The notes under the pieces: generated by a model | Databases searched by the model: none | What the model saw: only the letters and a program-made list of their open reading frames with translations | Told to the model about the DNA's origin: nothing | Made by a program: the position numbers and the translations under genes | Shown here: one piece after another, positions 8,780 to 16,670 of the stretch | How positions within the stretch are numbered: the stretch's first letter is position 1 | Layout: each line of letters begins with the position of its first letter | DNA from: Novosphingobium sp. | GTDB lineage: Bacteria; Pseudomonadota; Alphaproteobacteria; Sphingomonadales; Sphingomonadaceae | Length of the DNA stretch: 64,000 bases | Direction of reading: 5' to 3' | Assembly (NCBI GenBank): GCA_024236175.1 | Contig: JACKKY010000007.1 | Coordinates: forward strand, 248,001-312,000

Positions 8780-10138
8780 CTATCGTCCCTCTGCGGGCGC
8801 GCTTTCCTTCGCTTCATACACCAGCTTGCCGCCGACCCATGTCTGGAGGACCTGTATCGCGCGAAGCTCGTCCGGCGTCGCGAGCAGGGGGTCGCGGTCA
8901 ACCAGCACGAAGTCGCCACGCTCGCCGCGGGCGATCCGCCCCAGCCTGCCGTCGGCCAGCAGGGCGTGGGCAGCGCCGGTGGTGTAGGCGGCCAGCGCCG
9001 CTTCACGCGTCAGCCTCTCCTGCGGCTGCCACCCGCCGAACGGCTGGCCGTACCCATCCTGGCGGGTGATCGCCTGTGCCATGCCCGCAAAAGGCCGCGG
9101 CGCCTTGTCCGGCGCGGACGAGCCGAAGGCCAGCACCGCGCCGGAGGCGGCCAGCGATTTCCACGGCTGGGCGCTTGCCAGCCGCTCAGGTCCGAGCCTG
9201 GCTTCCGCCACGGCGCGATCGGTCTCCGCCAGTTGCGGCTGCATCGACAGGGAGACGCCGTAGGAGCCGATGCGGGCCATGTCTGCCGGATCGACGACCT
9301 GCGTGCGCTCGATGCGCCAGCGCCGGTCGCCCGTGTAGGTTCCCTTGAGCTCCTCGATGGCGTCGAGCACCGTTGCGACGGCGCCGTCGCCCGAGGCGCT
9401 TACGGCGACCTGGAAGTTGTCGATCGCGCCGCGGCTCATCAGGTTCTTGAGCTGGGTCTCGGTCAGGCCGGCGCGCCCGGTGCTCGCCGGATCGTCGGCA
9501 TAGGGCGCCTTCAGCGCGGCGGTGCGGTTCGCGAGCGTACCGTCGAGCGCGAGGAACAGGCCGTTCAGCCGCAGCCGGTCCCCGTAGAGCCATGGCGTGG
9601 GGCCGGGGCCGCCGATCAGCGCCATGGCTTCCGGTCCCGCCGCGTAGGCGACGATCCGCAGGTTGAGCCTGCCCAGGTCGCCGGCGCGGCGATAGGCCTG
9701 CCAATCCTCGATCGTCGTGCCCATGTCGGCAACGGCGGTGATGCCCTGGGCCAGCAACAGCTGCTGGGCCTTGGCGAGCGCCGCATCGCGGTCTTCGGGG
9801 CGCGGCGGCGGCAAGGTGCGGCCATCCTGCGAGGCCGGCGCGGCCTCCTCCCGCGTCAGCAGCGAGAGCCCCAGCTTCATCACCTGCACATGTGAATCGA
9901 TCAGCCCGGGGATCAGCACGCGGCCCTTGGCGTCGAACCGGTAGTCGACATTGCCCGGCCGCTTGTCGCGGCGGGACAGCACCTGTTCGATCCGCCCGTC
10001 GTCGCCGACCAGGACGCCGTTGAAATGATCCACCCGCCCGTCCTCGTCGAGCGTAAGTCCGTTGACATTGTCGATCAGGACGTCGGCGTGGGCAGGGAAG
10101 GCGACAGCAAGGAACAGCGCCGCCGCGACGGCTCTCAC
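8780..10138 (-). CDS. Degenerate amidohydrolase_3 (YtcJ-like) family protein, probable pseudoenzyme
   Basis: This 452-residue exported protein (signal peptide VRAVAAALFLAVAFPAHA) belongs by overall similarity to the YtcJ/amidohydrolase_3 family. From memory of that family, the usual metal and catalytic residues have been replaced. HxH is HVQ (His83 kept, Gln85). The Lys before the DG motif is Phe195. The VHAIGD His is Ser247, the IEHAQ His is Arg278, and the GSD Asp is Ser341. About 100 residues normally found after the HxH strand are missing: LSLLTREE runs straight to a Pro-rich stretch and the AKAQQLLLAQGITAV helix. The frame is open and codon use is like its neighbours, so it is expressed-looking, not decayed DNA. 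The GTG start at 10138 overlaps the upstream gene's stop (GTGA). Confidence 0.8.
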   Translation of the reverse strand: MRAVAAALFLAVAFPAHADVLIDNVNGLTLDEDGRVDHFNGVLVGDDGRIEQVLSRRDKRPGNVDYRFDAKGRVLIPGLIDSHVQVMKLGLSLLTREEAAPASQDGRTLPPPRPEDRDAALAKAQQLLLAQGITAVADMGTTIEDWQAYRRAGDLGRLNLRIVAYAAGPEAMALIGGPGPTPWLYGDRLRLNGLFLALDGTLANRTAALKAPYADDPASTGRAGLTETQLKNLMSRGAIDNFQVAVSASGDGAVATVLDAIEELKGTYTGDRRWRIERTQVVDPADMARIGSYGVSLSMQPQLAETDRAVAEARLGPERLASAQPWKSLAASGAVLAFGSSAPDKAPRPFAGMAQAITRQDGYGQPFGGWQPQERLTREAALAAYTTGAAHALLADGRLGRIARGERGDFVLVDRDPLLATPDELRAIQVLQTWVGGKLVYEAKESAPAEGR

Positions 10139-11031
10139 TTGGCGCCTCTTCGCGGCAGCCGCCTGATCAATGCGCTCGTGTCCTCGCGGCCGCCGCCCAT
10201 CGCCTGGAGTTCGGCATAGAACTGGTCGACCAGCGCCGCCACCGGCAGCGAAACGCCGATGCCGCGGCCTTCGTCCATGGCGAGGCCGAGGTCCTTGCGC
10301 ATCCAGTCGATCGCGAACCCGAAATCGAACTCGTCGGCGGCCATCGTCATCCAGCGGTTGTCCATCTGCCAGCTCTGCGCCGCGCCGCCGGAGATCGCCT
10401 CGAACACCTTCTCCATGTCGAGATGGGATGACTGCGCGAACCGCACCGCCTCGGCCAGGCTCGCGACGATCCCGGCGATGCAGATCTGGTTGGCCATCTT
10501 GGTCGTCTGGCCGGCGCCGGCCTTGCCGACATGGACGATCCGGGAGGAATAGGCGGACATCACCGGGCTGCCGGCTTCGATGGCGTCTGCCCGGCCGCCG
10601 CACATCAGCGTGAGCGTGCCGTTCTCCGCGCCGATCTGGGAGCCGGTCATCGGCGCGTCGATGCAATGGATCTGGAGATCGCGCGCTTCCACCGCGATCT
10701 GGCGGGCGATCCGCGCCGACACCGTGGTGTGGTCGATGAACACGCCGCCCTTGCCAAGCGTGGAAAACACCCCCTGCGGACCGAGCACGACGTCGGCGAG
10801 GTCGTCGTCATTGCCGACGCAGGTGATCACGACGTCCGCTCCTCTGGCAGCTTCGGCCGGGCTCTCCGCGACGCGGGCCGCCAGGCCGGGATTGGCCTCC
10901 TGCCATTTCTCCGCGCGGATCGGCGAGCGGTTGTAGATGGTGAGTTCGTGGCCGGCATTGCCGATATGGCGGGCGATCGCCCCGCCCATCACGCCGAGGC
11001 CGAGAAAGGATACTTTGCGTTTTTCGCTCAT
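10135..11031 (-). CDS. 3-hydroxyisobutyrate dehydrogenase-like NAD(P)-dependent oxidoreductase
   Basis: This 298-residue beta-hydroxyacid dehydrogenase has an N-terminal Rossmann motif (SFLGLGVMGGAIARHI), the substrate-site segment DAPMTGSQIGAENGTL and the catalytic lysine in GAGQTTKMANQ. The substrate motif differs from the common DAPVSGG form, so the actual substrate (hydroxyisobutyrate, tartronate semialdehyde, an imine or other) cannot be called. It begins at ATG 11031 and its stop overlaps the amidohydrolase-like gene by 4 bp, so the two are co-expressed. It is divergent from the threonine ammonia-lyase gene, with about 113 bp between. Confidence 0.87.
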   Translation of the reverse strand: MSEKRKVSFLGLGVMGGAIARHIGNAGHELTIYNRSPIRAEKWQEANPGLAARVAESPAEAARGADVVITCVGNDDDLADVVLGPQGVFSTLGKGGVFIDHTTVSARIARQIAVEARDLQIHCIDAPMTGSQIGAENGTLTLMCGGRADAIEAGSPVMSAYSSRIVHVGKAGAGQTTKMANQICIAGIVASLAEAVRFAQSSHLDMEKVFEAISGGAAQSWQMDNRWMTMAADEFDFGFAIDWMRKDLGLAMDEGRGIGVSLPVAALVDQFYAELQAMGGGREDTSALIRRLPRRGAK

Positions 11032-11144
11032 GAAGCGCTGAATAGCGTCTTTTCGGCGAATGCAAACCTGCGATGGCTGCGATGCGGGGCTCCGAACAGC
11101 GAAGCGCTTTCAATTTTCGCCACTTTCCTCTAGGCCGCGCGCGC

Positions 11145-12395
11145 ATGAACGAGCCAGCTATCAAGCCCGAAGCGGGAGATACTCCGCTCCTGACCGCCGA
11201 CGATGTGCGCGCTGCGGCGACGCGCATTTCCGGCGCCGTCGTGCGCACGCCGACGATGCACAGCAGGACGCTCAGCGAAATCACCGGCGCCGAGATTTAC
11301 CTCAAGTTCGAGAATCAGCAGTTCACCGCCGCCTACAAGGAGCGCGGTGCTCTCAACGCCATGCTGATGATGGGCGGGGGCAGCGCCAATCGCGGCGTGA
11401 TCGCCGCTTCGGCCGGCAACCATTCGCAGGGCCTGTCCTATCACGGCAGGCGACTTGGCCTGCCGGTGACGATCGTGATGCCGCGCACCACTCCCACTGT
11501 GAAAGTGATGCAGACCGAAAGCGTCGGCGGAACGGTGGTGCTCGAAGGCGAGAATTACGACGAGGCCTACGCCCATGCCTGCCGGCTGGAGCACGAGCTC
11601 GGGCTGACGTTCGTCCATCCCTTCGACGATCCGCGCGTGGCCGCGGGGCAGGGGACGGTCGCCCTCGAAATGCTCGAGGACGTGCCGGAGATCGATACTC
11701 TGGCCATTCCGGTCGGCGGCGGCGGACTGGCCGCCGGCATGGGAACCATCGCGCGCGACATCAGGCCCGACATCAGGCTGATCGGCGTCGAGGCCGAACT
11801 TTTCCCTTCGATGTACAACCTGCTCAAGGGCGAGGACCGGCCGATCGGCGGCGATACGCTGGCCGAGGGTATTGCCGTGTTCGAGCCGGGCAAGTTCACC
11901 TCGAAGGTGCTGCAGGGCCTGCTCGACGATTTCGTCCTGGTAACCGAATCGCAGCTCGAACAGGCTCTGGCGCTGCTGCTGCAGATCGAAAAGACCGTGG
12001 TCGAAGGCGCCGGCGCGGCCGGGCTCGCCGCAGTCCTTGCGCATCGCCAGCTGTTCGAGGGCCGCAAGGTCGGGATCGTCCTGTCGGGCGGGAACATCGA
12101 TACGCGCCTGCTGGCGAACGTGCTGCTGCGCGACCTTGCCCGGTCCGGACGGCTGGCGCGCTTGCGGCTCTACATGCAGGACCGGCCAGGCTCCCTGTTC
12201 AAGGTCGCCAAGGTGTTCGACATGCACAATGTCAACATCATAGAAGTCTCGCACCAGCGCATCTTCACGCATCTGCCCGCCAAGGGGCTGGTCACCGACA
12301 TCGAATGCGAAGCGCGCGACAAGGAGCAGCTGGAAGCGCTGGTAACCGCGCTCAGGGGCGAAGGTTTCGAAGTCAGCCAGGTCGAGCTTAACTGA
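11145..12395 (+). CDS. ilvA: Threonine ammonia-lyase (PLP-dependent) with C-terminal ACT domain
   Basis: The enzyme deaminates threonine to 2-oxobutyrate, the entry step to isoleucine. The 416-residue protein is a fold-type II PLP enzyme: Schiff-base lysine K65 in FTAAYKERGAL, the SAGNHSQG loop and the glycine-rich phosphate loop GGGGLAAG. After about residue 330 a single ACT-like domain follows (RLRLYMQDRPGSLFKVAKVF), as in the shorter IlvA/TdcB-type forms. I choose ATG 11145 (MNEPAIKPEA); an open extension to 11073 lacks similarity. Serine or diaminopropionate as substrate is less likely. Confidence 0.92.
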   Translation: MNEPAIKPEAGDTPLLTADDVRAAATRISGAVVRTPTMHSRTLSEITGAEIYLKFENQQFTAAYKERGALNAMLMMGGGSANRGVIAASAGNHSQGLSYHGRRLGLPVTIVMPRTTPTVKVMQTESVGGTVVLEGENYDEAYAHACRLEHELGLTFVHPFDDPRVAAGQGTVALEMLEDVPEIDTLAIPVGGGGLAAGMGTIARDIRPDIRLIGVEAELFPSMYNLLKGEDRPIGGDTLAEGIAVFEPGKFTSKVLQGLLDDFVLVTESQLEQALALLLQIEKTVVEGAGAAGLAAVLAHRQLFEGRKVGIVLSGGNIDTRLLANVLLRDLARSGRLARLRLYMQDRPGSLFKVAKVFDMHNVNIIEVSHQRIFTHLPAKGLVTDIECEARDKEQLEALVTALRGEGFEVSQVELN

Positions 12396-12572
12396 CGCTC
12401 GCGCCACCGCCTCAGGGCGGGACAATCTTCGCCACAGGCACGCGGCTGTGCAAAATAAGTCTCCATTAACCGCAATTCTTGGTTAAAAGACTTTCAACGC
12501 GCGGGTGGGGTATGCATAGTTGCGCGTGAGCCCAGAAACGTATGCAAGACAGGAAGAGGACGCGAAACGCCC

Positions 12573-13430
12573 GTGACTGCACCCGTTCGCTTTCCCCGGT
12601 TTTTCGTAACCAGCCCGGCACCGTGCCCCTATCTGCCGGGCAAGGCCGAGCGGAAGGTTTTCACCGAGTTGAAGGGGCCGCACGCGGATTCGCTGAACGA
12701 CGCGCTTGGCCGGATCGGCTTCCGCCGCAGCCAGACCGTCGCTTATCGCCCGTCATGCATCGGCTGTTCGGCCTGCGTTTCGGTCCGCGTCGTCTCCGAC
12801 GAATTTGCGCCATCCTCCACCCAGAAGCGGAACCTCAAGCGCAATGGCGACCTCGTCGCCACGATTTGCGAGCCCTGGTCGACGTCCGAGCAGTTTGAAC
12901 TGCTGCAGCGCTATCTCGGCGTGCGCCATCCCGGCGGCGGGATGACGACCATGGACGACGTGGATTTCGCCGACATGGTCGAGCATACGCCTGTGACGAG
13001 CTGGATCATCGAATATCGCGAACCTTCCGAGGACGGCGTGACGCCGGGCCGGCTGGTCGGCGCCTGCCTCACCGACCGGCAGGGCGACGGGTTGTCGATG
13101 ATCTACAGCTTCTACGATCCCGATCACGAAAGCCGCTCCGGGCTGGGTAACTACATCATCCTCGATCATATCCGCCGTGCGGCGGAGATGGGCCTGCCCT
13201 ATGTCTATCTCGGCTACTGGGTCGAAGGCTCCCCGCGCATGCAGTACAAGGTGCGCTATCGCCCGCTGGAGCGCCTTACGCGCGACGGCTGGGAGCTCAT
13301 CCCGGCCGAAGAGCAGGACCGCCTGATCGCGAACGCCGCCAACCAGCGCCGCGACGAGTCTCCCGCTCTGGAAGGCAGCGCCAAGGACGGGGTTCCGGGC
13401 GTGCAGGAGCACTACAAGTTCGTAGGCTAG
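12573..13430 (+). CDS. bpt: Aspartate/glutamate leucyltransferase (N-end rule)
   Basis: Bpt transfers leucine from Leu-tRNA to N-terminal Asp or Glu of proteins, marking them for ClpS/ClpAP. Homologues in this group are often named arginyltransferase. The 285-residue protein carries the N-terminal cysteine cluster (PCPYLPG; YRPSCIGCSACVSVRV) and the conserved acyltransferase-fold core: MIYSFYDPDHESRSGLGNYIILDHI and YVYLGYWVEGSPRMQYK. The start is GTG 12573. An inverted repeat TTAACC/GGTTAA lies upstream near 12466-12486. Convergent with the TetR gene, with a small GGGCG/CGCCC hairpin between. Confidence 0.94.
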   Translation: MTAPVRFPRFFVTSPAPCPYLPGKAERKVFTELKGPHADSLNDALGRIGFRRSQTVAYRPSCIGCSACVSVRVVSDEFAPSSTQKRNLKRNGDLVATICEPWSTSEQFELLQRYLGVRHPGGGMTTMDDVDFADMVEHTPVTSWIIEYREPSEDGVTPGRLVGACLTDRQGDGLSMIYSFYDPDHESRSGLGNYIILDHIRRAAEMGLPYVYLGYWVEGSPRMQYKVRYRPLERLTRDGWELIPAEEQDRLIANAANQRRDESPALEGSAKDGVPGVQEHYKFVG

Positions 13431-13457
13431 GGGCGGAACGCCCGGCTTGGCGCGTGC

Positions 13458-14006
13458 TCAGCTTGCCGTCAGTGCGAAGAACCTGTCGAGAATACCGGCA
13501 ATCTCCTCTGCCGTCTTGTCGGGGGCCTTGCCCAGCCACCAGGTCAGCACGTCCAGGGTGACGCCGCACATGATGGTCGCGCTTATCTCCGGGGGTAGCC
13601 ATTCCATCACGGTGGGCCACTGATCGAATCGCATTTCGACCTGGCTGACGAAGAGCTGCCTGATGTTTCCGGCGGCGCCGCCCGCCAGCAACGCCCGCCA
13701 CAGACGTTCGTTCTCATGGACGTGTTCGCACATCGTCAGCGTCGATGCATGGCTGCTTTCAGTCGAGAACATCGGCAGCGTGAGATCGAGCAGCGCCGAG
13801 ATCTCGTCGTCGGCGAGATCCGAAAGCAACGCCTCCTTGTCCGGGTAGTGCCTGAAGAAGGTCGTATAGGCGATGTCCGCCTCGTTCGAGATGTCGCGAA
13901 TCGTGATCTGCTCGAACGGCTTGTCGAGAAGCAGGTGTTGCAGGGCCAGCCGCAGCGCCTTGCGGGTCTTCCGGATGCGCCGGTCAGGCTGAGTGACGGT
14001 ATTCAA
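13458..14006 (-). CDS. TetR/AcrR-family transcriptional regulator
   Basis: This 182-residue protein has an N-terminal helix-turn-helix (about residues 15-60: ITIRDISNEADIAYTTFFRHYPDKEALL), typical of TetR repressors, and an unrelated ligand-binding C-terminal half. It is divergent from the membrane-protein/oxidase-subunit gene set starting at 14180, with 173 bp between, the classic layout for a repressor that controls its neighbour and itself. A candidate operator, the 9-bp palindrome ACACTGTGT, is at 14099-14107. The effector is unknown. Confidence 0.92.
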   Translation of the reverse strand: MNTVTQPDRRIRKTRKALRLALQHLLLDKPFEQITIRDISNEADIAYTTFFRHYPDKEALLSDLADDEISALLDLTLPMFSTESSHASTLTMCEHVHENERLWRALLAGGAAGNIRQLFVSQVEMRFDQWPTVMEWLPPEISATIMCGVTLDVLTWWLGKAPDKTAEEIAGILDRFFALTAS

Positions 14007-14098
14007 GGGGTCGTCTCCGAAAGGCTAGTCTCATTCCGCAGGTGCGAACTCGCCATAGAAGCGGCCCAACCGATTGGGAAGTCGAAGTAAGAAAAGCT

Positions 14099-14138
14099 AC
14101 ACTGTGTCCGTTATAGGATTACATGTTGCATTAACCAA
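14099..14138 (-). promoter_or_regulatory. Candidate promoter and operator of the TetR gene
   Basis: On the minus strand TTGGTT (14138-14133), a 17-base spacer and TATAAC (14115-14110) resemble a sigma-70 promoter with a weak -35. The perfect 9-bp palindrome ACACTGTGT at 14099-14107 lies just downstream of this -10, where a TetR dimer could block transcription. This is inference from position and symmetry only. Confidence 0.35.
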
Positions 14139-14179
14139 GCAGGAGCGTTAGTCCATCCGTGAAGGGAGAGGGTGGACCA

Positions 14180-14884
14180 ATGTCAAAGAGCTTGCAGGAC
14201 ATATTGCTGGGCTCCGTCCCGGTTGTCGGCCTCATCTGGATCGCCGCATTTCTGGTGTTCCCGGGGATCACTCCGATGTCGCCGCAGATGACGGCGGCGG
14301 ACGTGGCCAGCTTCTATTCGGACCCGGACAACGCCACGAACGTGCGGTACAGCATGATCGTATTCAACTGGTTCGAAATAGGCATGGTGCCGCTCTATGC
14401 GGCGATCGCGGTGCTCATGCAGCGCATGTCCCACCGCAGCGGTCCGCTGTCGTATGTCTACCTCGCAGCGACGCTGAGCAGCGCGTGCCTGTTCGCCGCC
14501 GCCAACTGTTTCTGGATCGTCGCGGCCTATCGTCCGGACCGGGCTCCGGAAGCGATGCAGCTTCTCAGTGATCTTGGCTGGATCTGCTTCATCGTCCCGA
14601 CCGGCTTCCTGATCGCGCAGAACCTGACCGTGGCGTTCGCGGTCTACCTCGACAAGCAGGTCACGCCGGTCTTCCCGACCTGGGTAGGGCACTTCAACAT
14701 CCTTGCGGCGCTCGCCTTCGTCCCCGCGGCCTTTGCGGCCACATCGCTCGAAGGGCCGCTGGCCTGGGACGGCGCGCTGTCGTTCGATCTCAGGATCTGG
14801 TCGTTCGCCATCTACAACCTGGTGATGTTCCTGGTCGCCTGGAATGCGCGGCATCGCATGCTCGAGGAAGGGGAACCGGCATGA
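14180..14884 (+). CDS. Polytopic membrane protein, paralogue of the next gene
   Basis: I do not recognise a named family. The 234-residue protein has about six hydrophobic segments. It shares a pattern with the adjacent 279-residue protein: RPDRAPEAMQLLSDLGWICF here against RPDRDPEYSQLLYDVTYLSF there, then FPTWVGHFNI against FPKWFGYTCI, and GPLAWDGALSF against GPFAWDGTIAF. The two are therefore tandem paralogues. The start is ATG 14180 after a GGGAGAGGG-type ribosome site; a GTG at 14159 is possible. The stop overlaps the next start by 4 bp. Probably repressed by the divergent TetR protein. Confidence 0.8.
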   Translation: MSKSLQDILLGSVPVVGLIWIAAFLVFPGITPMSPQMTAADVASFYSDPDNATNVRYSMIVFNWFEIGMVPLYAAIAVLMQRMSHRSGPLSYVYLAATLSSACLFAAANCFWIVAAYRPDRAPEAMQLLSDLGWICFIVPTGFLIAQNLTVAFAVYLDKQVTPVFPTWVGHFNILAALAFVPAAFAATSLEGPLAWDGALSFDLRIWSFAIYNLVMFLVAWNARHRMLEEGEPA

Positions 14885-15720
14885 CCGCATCGCCTCCCCC
14901 GATACCGAGCGGCTATCTCGCCAAGATAGCCTGGCACTGGCGGCACAACCCCAAGGCAGACCTGTGGATCGCGTGGTTCAGCATCCCCATCGCCTACAAC
15001 ATCATGGGGATCTGCTATTTCACGCTGACGCACATGATGCCGCCGCCCACTGCGACCAAGTCACAGGCCGAAGTGGTCGAATTCCTCACCAGTTTCAGCG
15101 ACCAGATCCGTGTCGGCTTCGGCGTCATGATGATCTCGCTGGGCTTCCTGGTCTGGGCCAACGGCCTGATCGGCTGGCTGATCATGCGGATGCAGGTGCC
15201 CTACGCCAAGGCCTGGGGACTCGCCTATATGGTGGCGATGTGCGGGGGCAGCCTGACTGGCGCCTACATGAGCGGGTTCACCCTTTCGCTCGCCGCGATG
15301 CGGCCCGATCGCGATCCGGAGTATTCGCAGCTCCTCTACGACGTCACCTATCTGTCGTTCGACGGCACGATGGGATTCTTCCTGTTCGGCAGCCTGATCT
15401 GGACCGTCGTCATCCTCACCGACAAGAGCCGCATCTTTCCGAAGTGGTTCGGCTATACCTGCATCTGGAACTTCACCACGGAGTTCCTCGTCAGCACGGC
15501 GATGATCACCCAGGACGGCCCGTTCGCATGGGACGGGACGATCGCGTTCTACATCGATACCGTCGTCTACATCTTCTGGCAGATCATCTACGCGATCGTG
15601 CTGTTCTACGCGATCAGGCGCGTCGACGTGCCGATGGACGGATTCCGCCGCGCACGGTCGGGCAACGTCCCGCAGGCGCAACCTGAAATCGGGGCGTCAC
15701 TCGCGCCGCAGGCCACCTGA
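14881..15720 (+). CDS. Polytopic membrane protein, paralogue of the previous gene
   Basis: This is a 279-residue integral membrane protein with about six hydrophobic helices and a cytoplasmic tail rich in Ala, Gln and Pro. It opens with a short soluble segment containing WHWRHNPKADLWIAWFSIPIA. The RPDRxPExxQLL and GPxAWDG motifs are shared with the upstream protein, the best evidence that they arose by duplication and may form a hetero-oligomer. It overlaps that gene by 4 bp and lies 13 bp before the oxidase subunit III gene. Function unknown. Confidence 0.8.
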   Translation: MTASPPPIPSGYLAKIAWHWRHNPKADLWIAWFSIPIAYNIMGICYFTLTHMMPPPTATKSQAEVVEFLTSFSDQIRVGFGVMMISLGFLVWANGLIGWLIMRMQVPYAKAWGLAYMVAMCGGSLTGAYMSGFTLSLAAMRPDRDPEYSQLLYDVTYLSFDGTMGFFLFGSLIWTVVILTDKSRIFPKWFGYTCIWNFTTEFLVSTAMITQDGPFAWDGTIAFYIDTVVYIFWQIIYAIVLFYAIRRVDVPMDGFRRARSGNVPQAQPEIGASLAPQAT

Positions 15721-15733
15721 GGAGGCGCTGGTC

Positions 15734-16345
15734 ATGGCAAGCAAGTCTCCCGACAGCCCACTCGAAATGAGCGAGGCCGAGGCGGCCAGAATCGAACGGC
15801 ACGACGAGAATCCGCTCGACGGCATCTGGATATTCATCGTCGGTGACCTGTTCATCTTCGGCAGCTACTTCGTGACCTATGCGCTGTGGCGCCACTGGTA
15901 CAGCGAGGAGTTCATCGCCAGCCAGCAGGTGCTGAGCCAGGGCTTCGGCATCTTCAACACGCTGGTACTGCTGGCCAGCTCCTGGTTCGTGGCTGCGGCG
16001 ATCCGCGCCCAGCGCGCCGGGGATTACGATGCCGCCGGCCGGCTGACCCTGCTGACCATGGGGTGGGGGCTGACCTTCGTCGTCTCGAAGCTCACCGAGT
16101 GGGTCATCAAGATCCGGGAAGGCTACACCTTCACCTCGGACATGTTCTTCCAGTTCTACTATTTCATGACCGGGGTTCATATCCTGCACGTCCTGTTCGG
16201 CATGCTCGCGCTCCTGCGCCTCTATGTCGAGGTGAAGGACCCGGTCTGCCGCAACAACGACACCGCCGAATCCTGTGCGGCGTTCTGGCACATGGTCGAC
16301 CTGCTCTGGCTGGTCATTTTCGCACTCATGTACCTGATGAGGTAA
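15734..16345 (+). CDS. Heme-copper oxidase subunit III family protein (NorE/COX3-like)
   Basis: This 203-residue membrane protein has the five-helix short form of cytochrome oxidase subunit III. Family features include DGIWIFIVGDLFIFGSYFVTYA in the first helix, LTEWVIKIREGYTFTSDMFFQFYYFMTGVHILHV in the centre, and AAFWHMVDLLWLVIFALMYLMR at the end. No subunit I or II is nearby, so the partner is unknown; such orphan subunits also occur as NorE next to nitric oxide reductases. It starts at ATG 15734 after a GAGGAGG-like site and is 3 bp before the subunit IV gene. Confidence 0.88.
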   Translation: MASKSPDSPLEMSEAEAARIERHDENPLDGIWIFIVGDLFIFGSYFVTYALWRHWYSEEFIASQQVLSQGFGIFNTLVLLASSWFVAAAIRAQRAGDYDAAGRLTLLTMGWGLTFVVSKLTEWVIKIREGYTFTSDMFFQFYYFMTGVHILHVLFGMLALLRLYVEVKDPVCRNNDTAESCAAFWHMVDLLWLVIFALMYLMR

Positions 16346-16348
16346 GCC

Positions 16349-16621
16349 ATGAATTATCTCTTCAAGGATCGACTGGCGCTGGTCTGGATCGGCCTTACGA
16401 TCCTGACCTATGTTTCCTGGCAGCTGAGCGCATGGCGCCAGCAGGAGATACAGGTGGATCTCGCCGTATCGATGACGGTCATCGTCCTGGCCGTGATCAA
16501 GGCGCGTTTCGTGCTGCGCATCTTCATGGAGATCGGCCACGCCTCGCGATGGCTGCACATCCTCAGCGACGTCTGGGTCGTGGGGCTGCCCATCGCACTC
16601 CTTGTCGCCCTGACCTGGTGA
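16349..16621 (+). CDS. Cytochrome c oxidase subunit IV family protein (NorF/CoxIV-like)
   Basis: This small 90-residue protein has three hydrophobic segments; the middle one, VDLAVSMTVIVLAVIKARFVLRIFMEI, matches the prokaryotic COX4 pattern with the conserved KARFV. Together with the preceding subunit III it forms the pair seen as NorE-NorF or CoxC-CoxD, here without a catalytic subunit. The stop (TGA 16619-16621) runs into a 14-bp hairpin that probably ends the transcript. The last gene of the TetR-linked set. Confidence 0.82.
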   Translation: MNYLFKDRLALVWIGLTILTYVSWQLSAWRQQEIQVDLAVSMTVIVLAVIKARFVLRIFMEIGHASRWLHILSDVWVVGLPIALLVALTW

Positions 16622-16660
16622 CCGGCTGCGCCGCCGCCCTCGCTCCGCGGCGCAACCGGT
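16621..16660. terminator. Bidirectional hairpin between convergent oxidase-subunit and asd genes
   Basis: Positions 16621-16634 pair with 16647-16660 (14 positions, one C/A mismatch that becomes a G-U pair on the minus strand) around a 12-base loop. There is no T-tract on either side. It sits between convergent genes, where a transcription end is expected. Confidence 0.5.
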
Positions 16661-16670
16661 TCGGTCCGTC

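Noticed and set aside
8030..9895. Long open frame on the plus strand opposite the amidohydrolase and over tatC
   Set aside because: Arg/Pro/Ala-rich composition without domains; it is a GC-rich shadow frame of two real genes.
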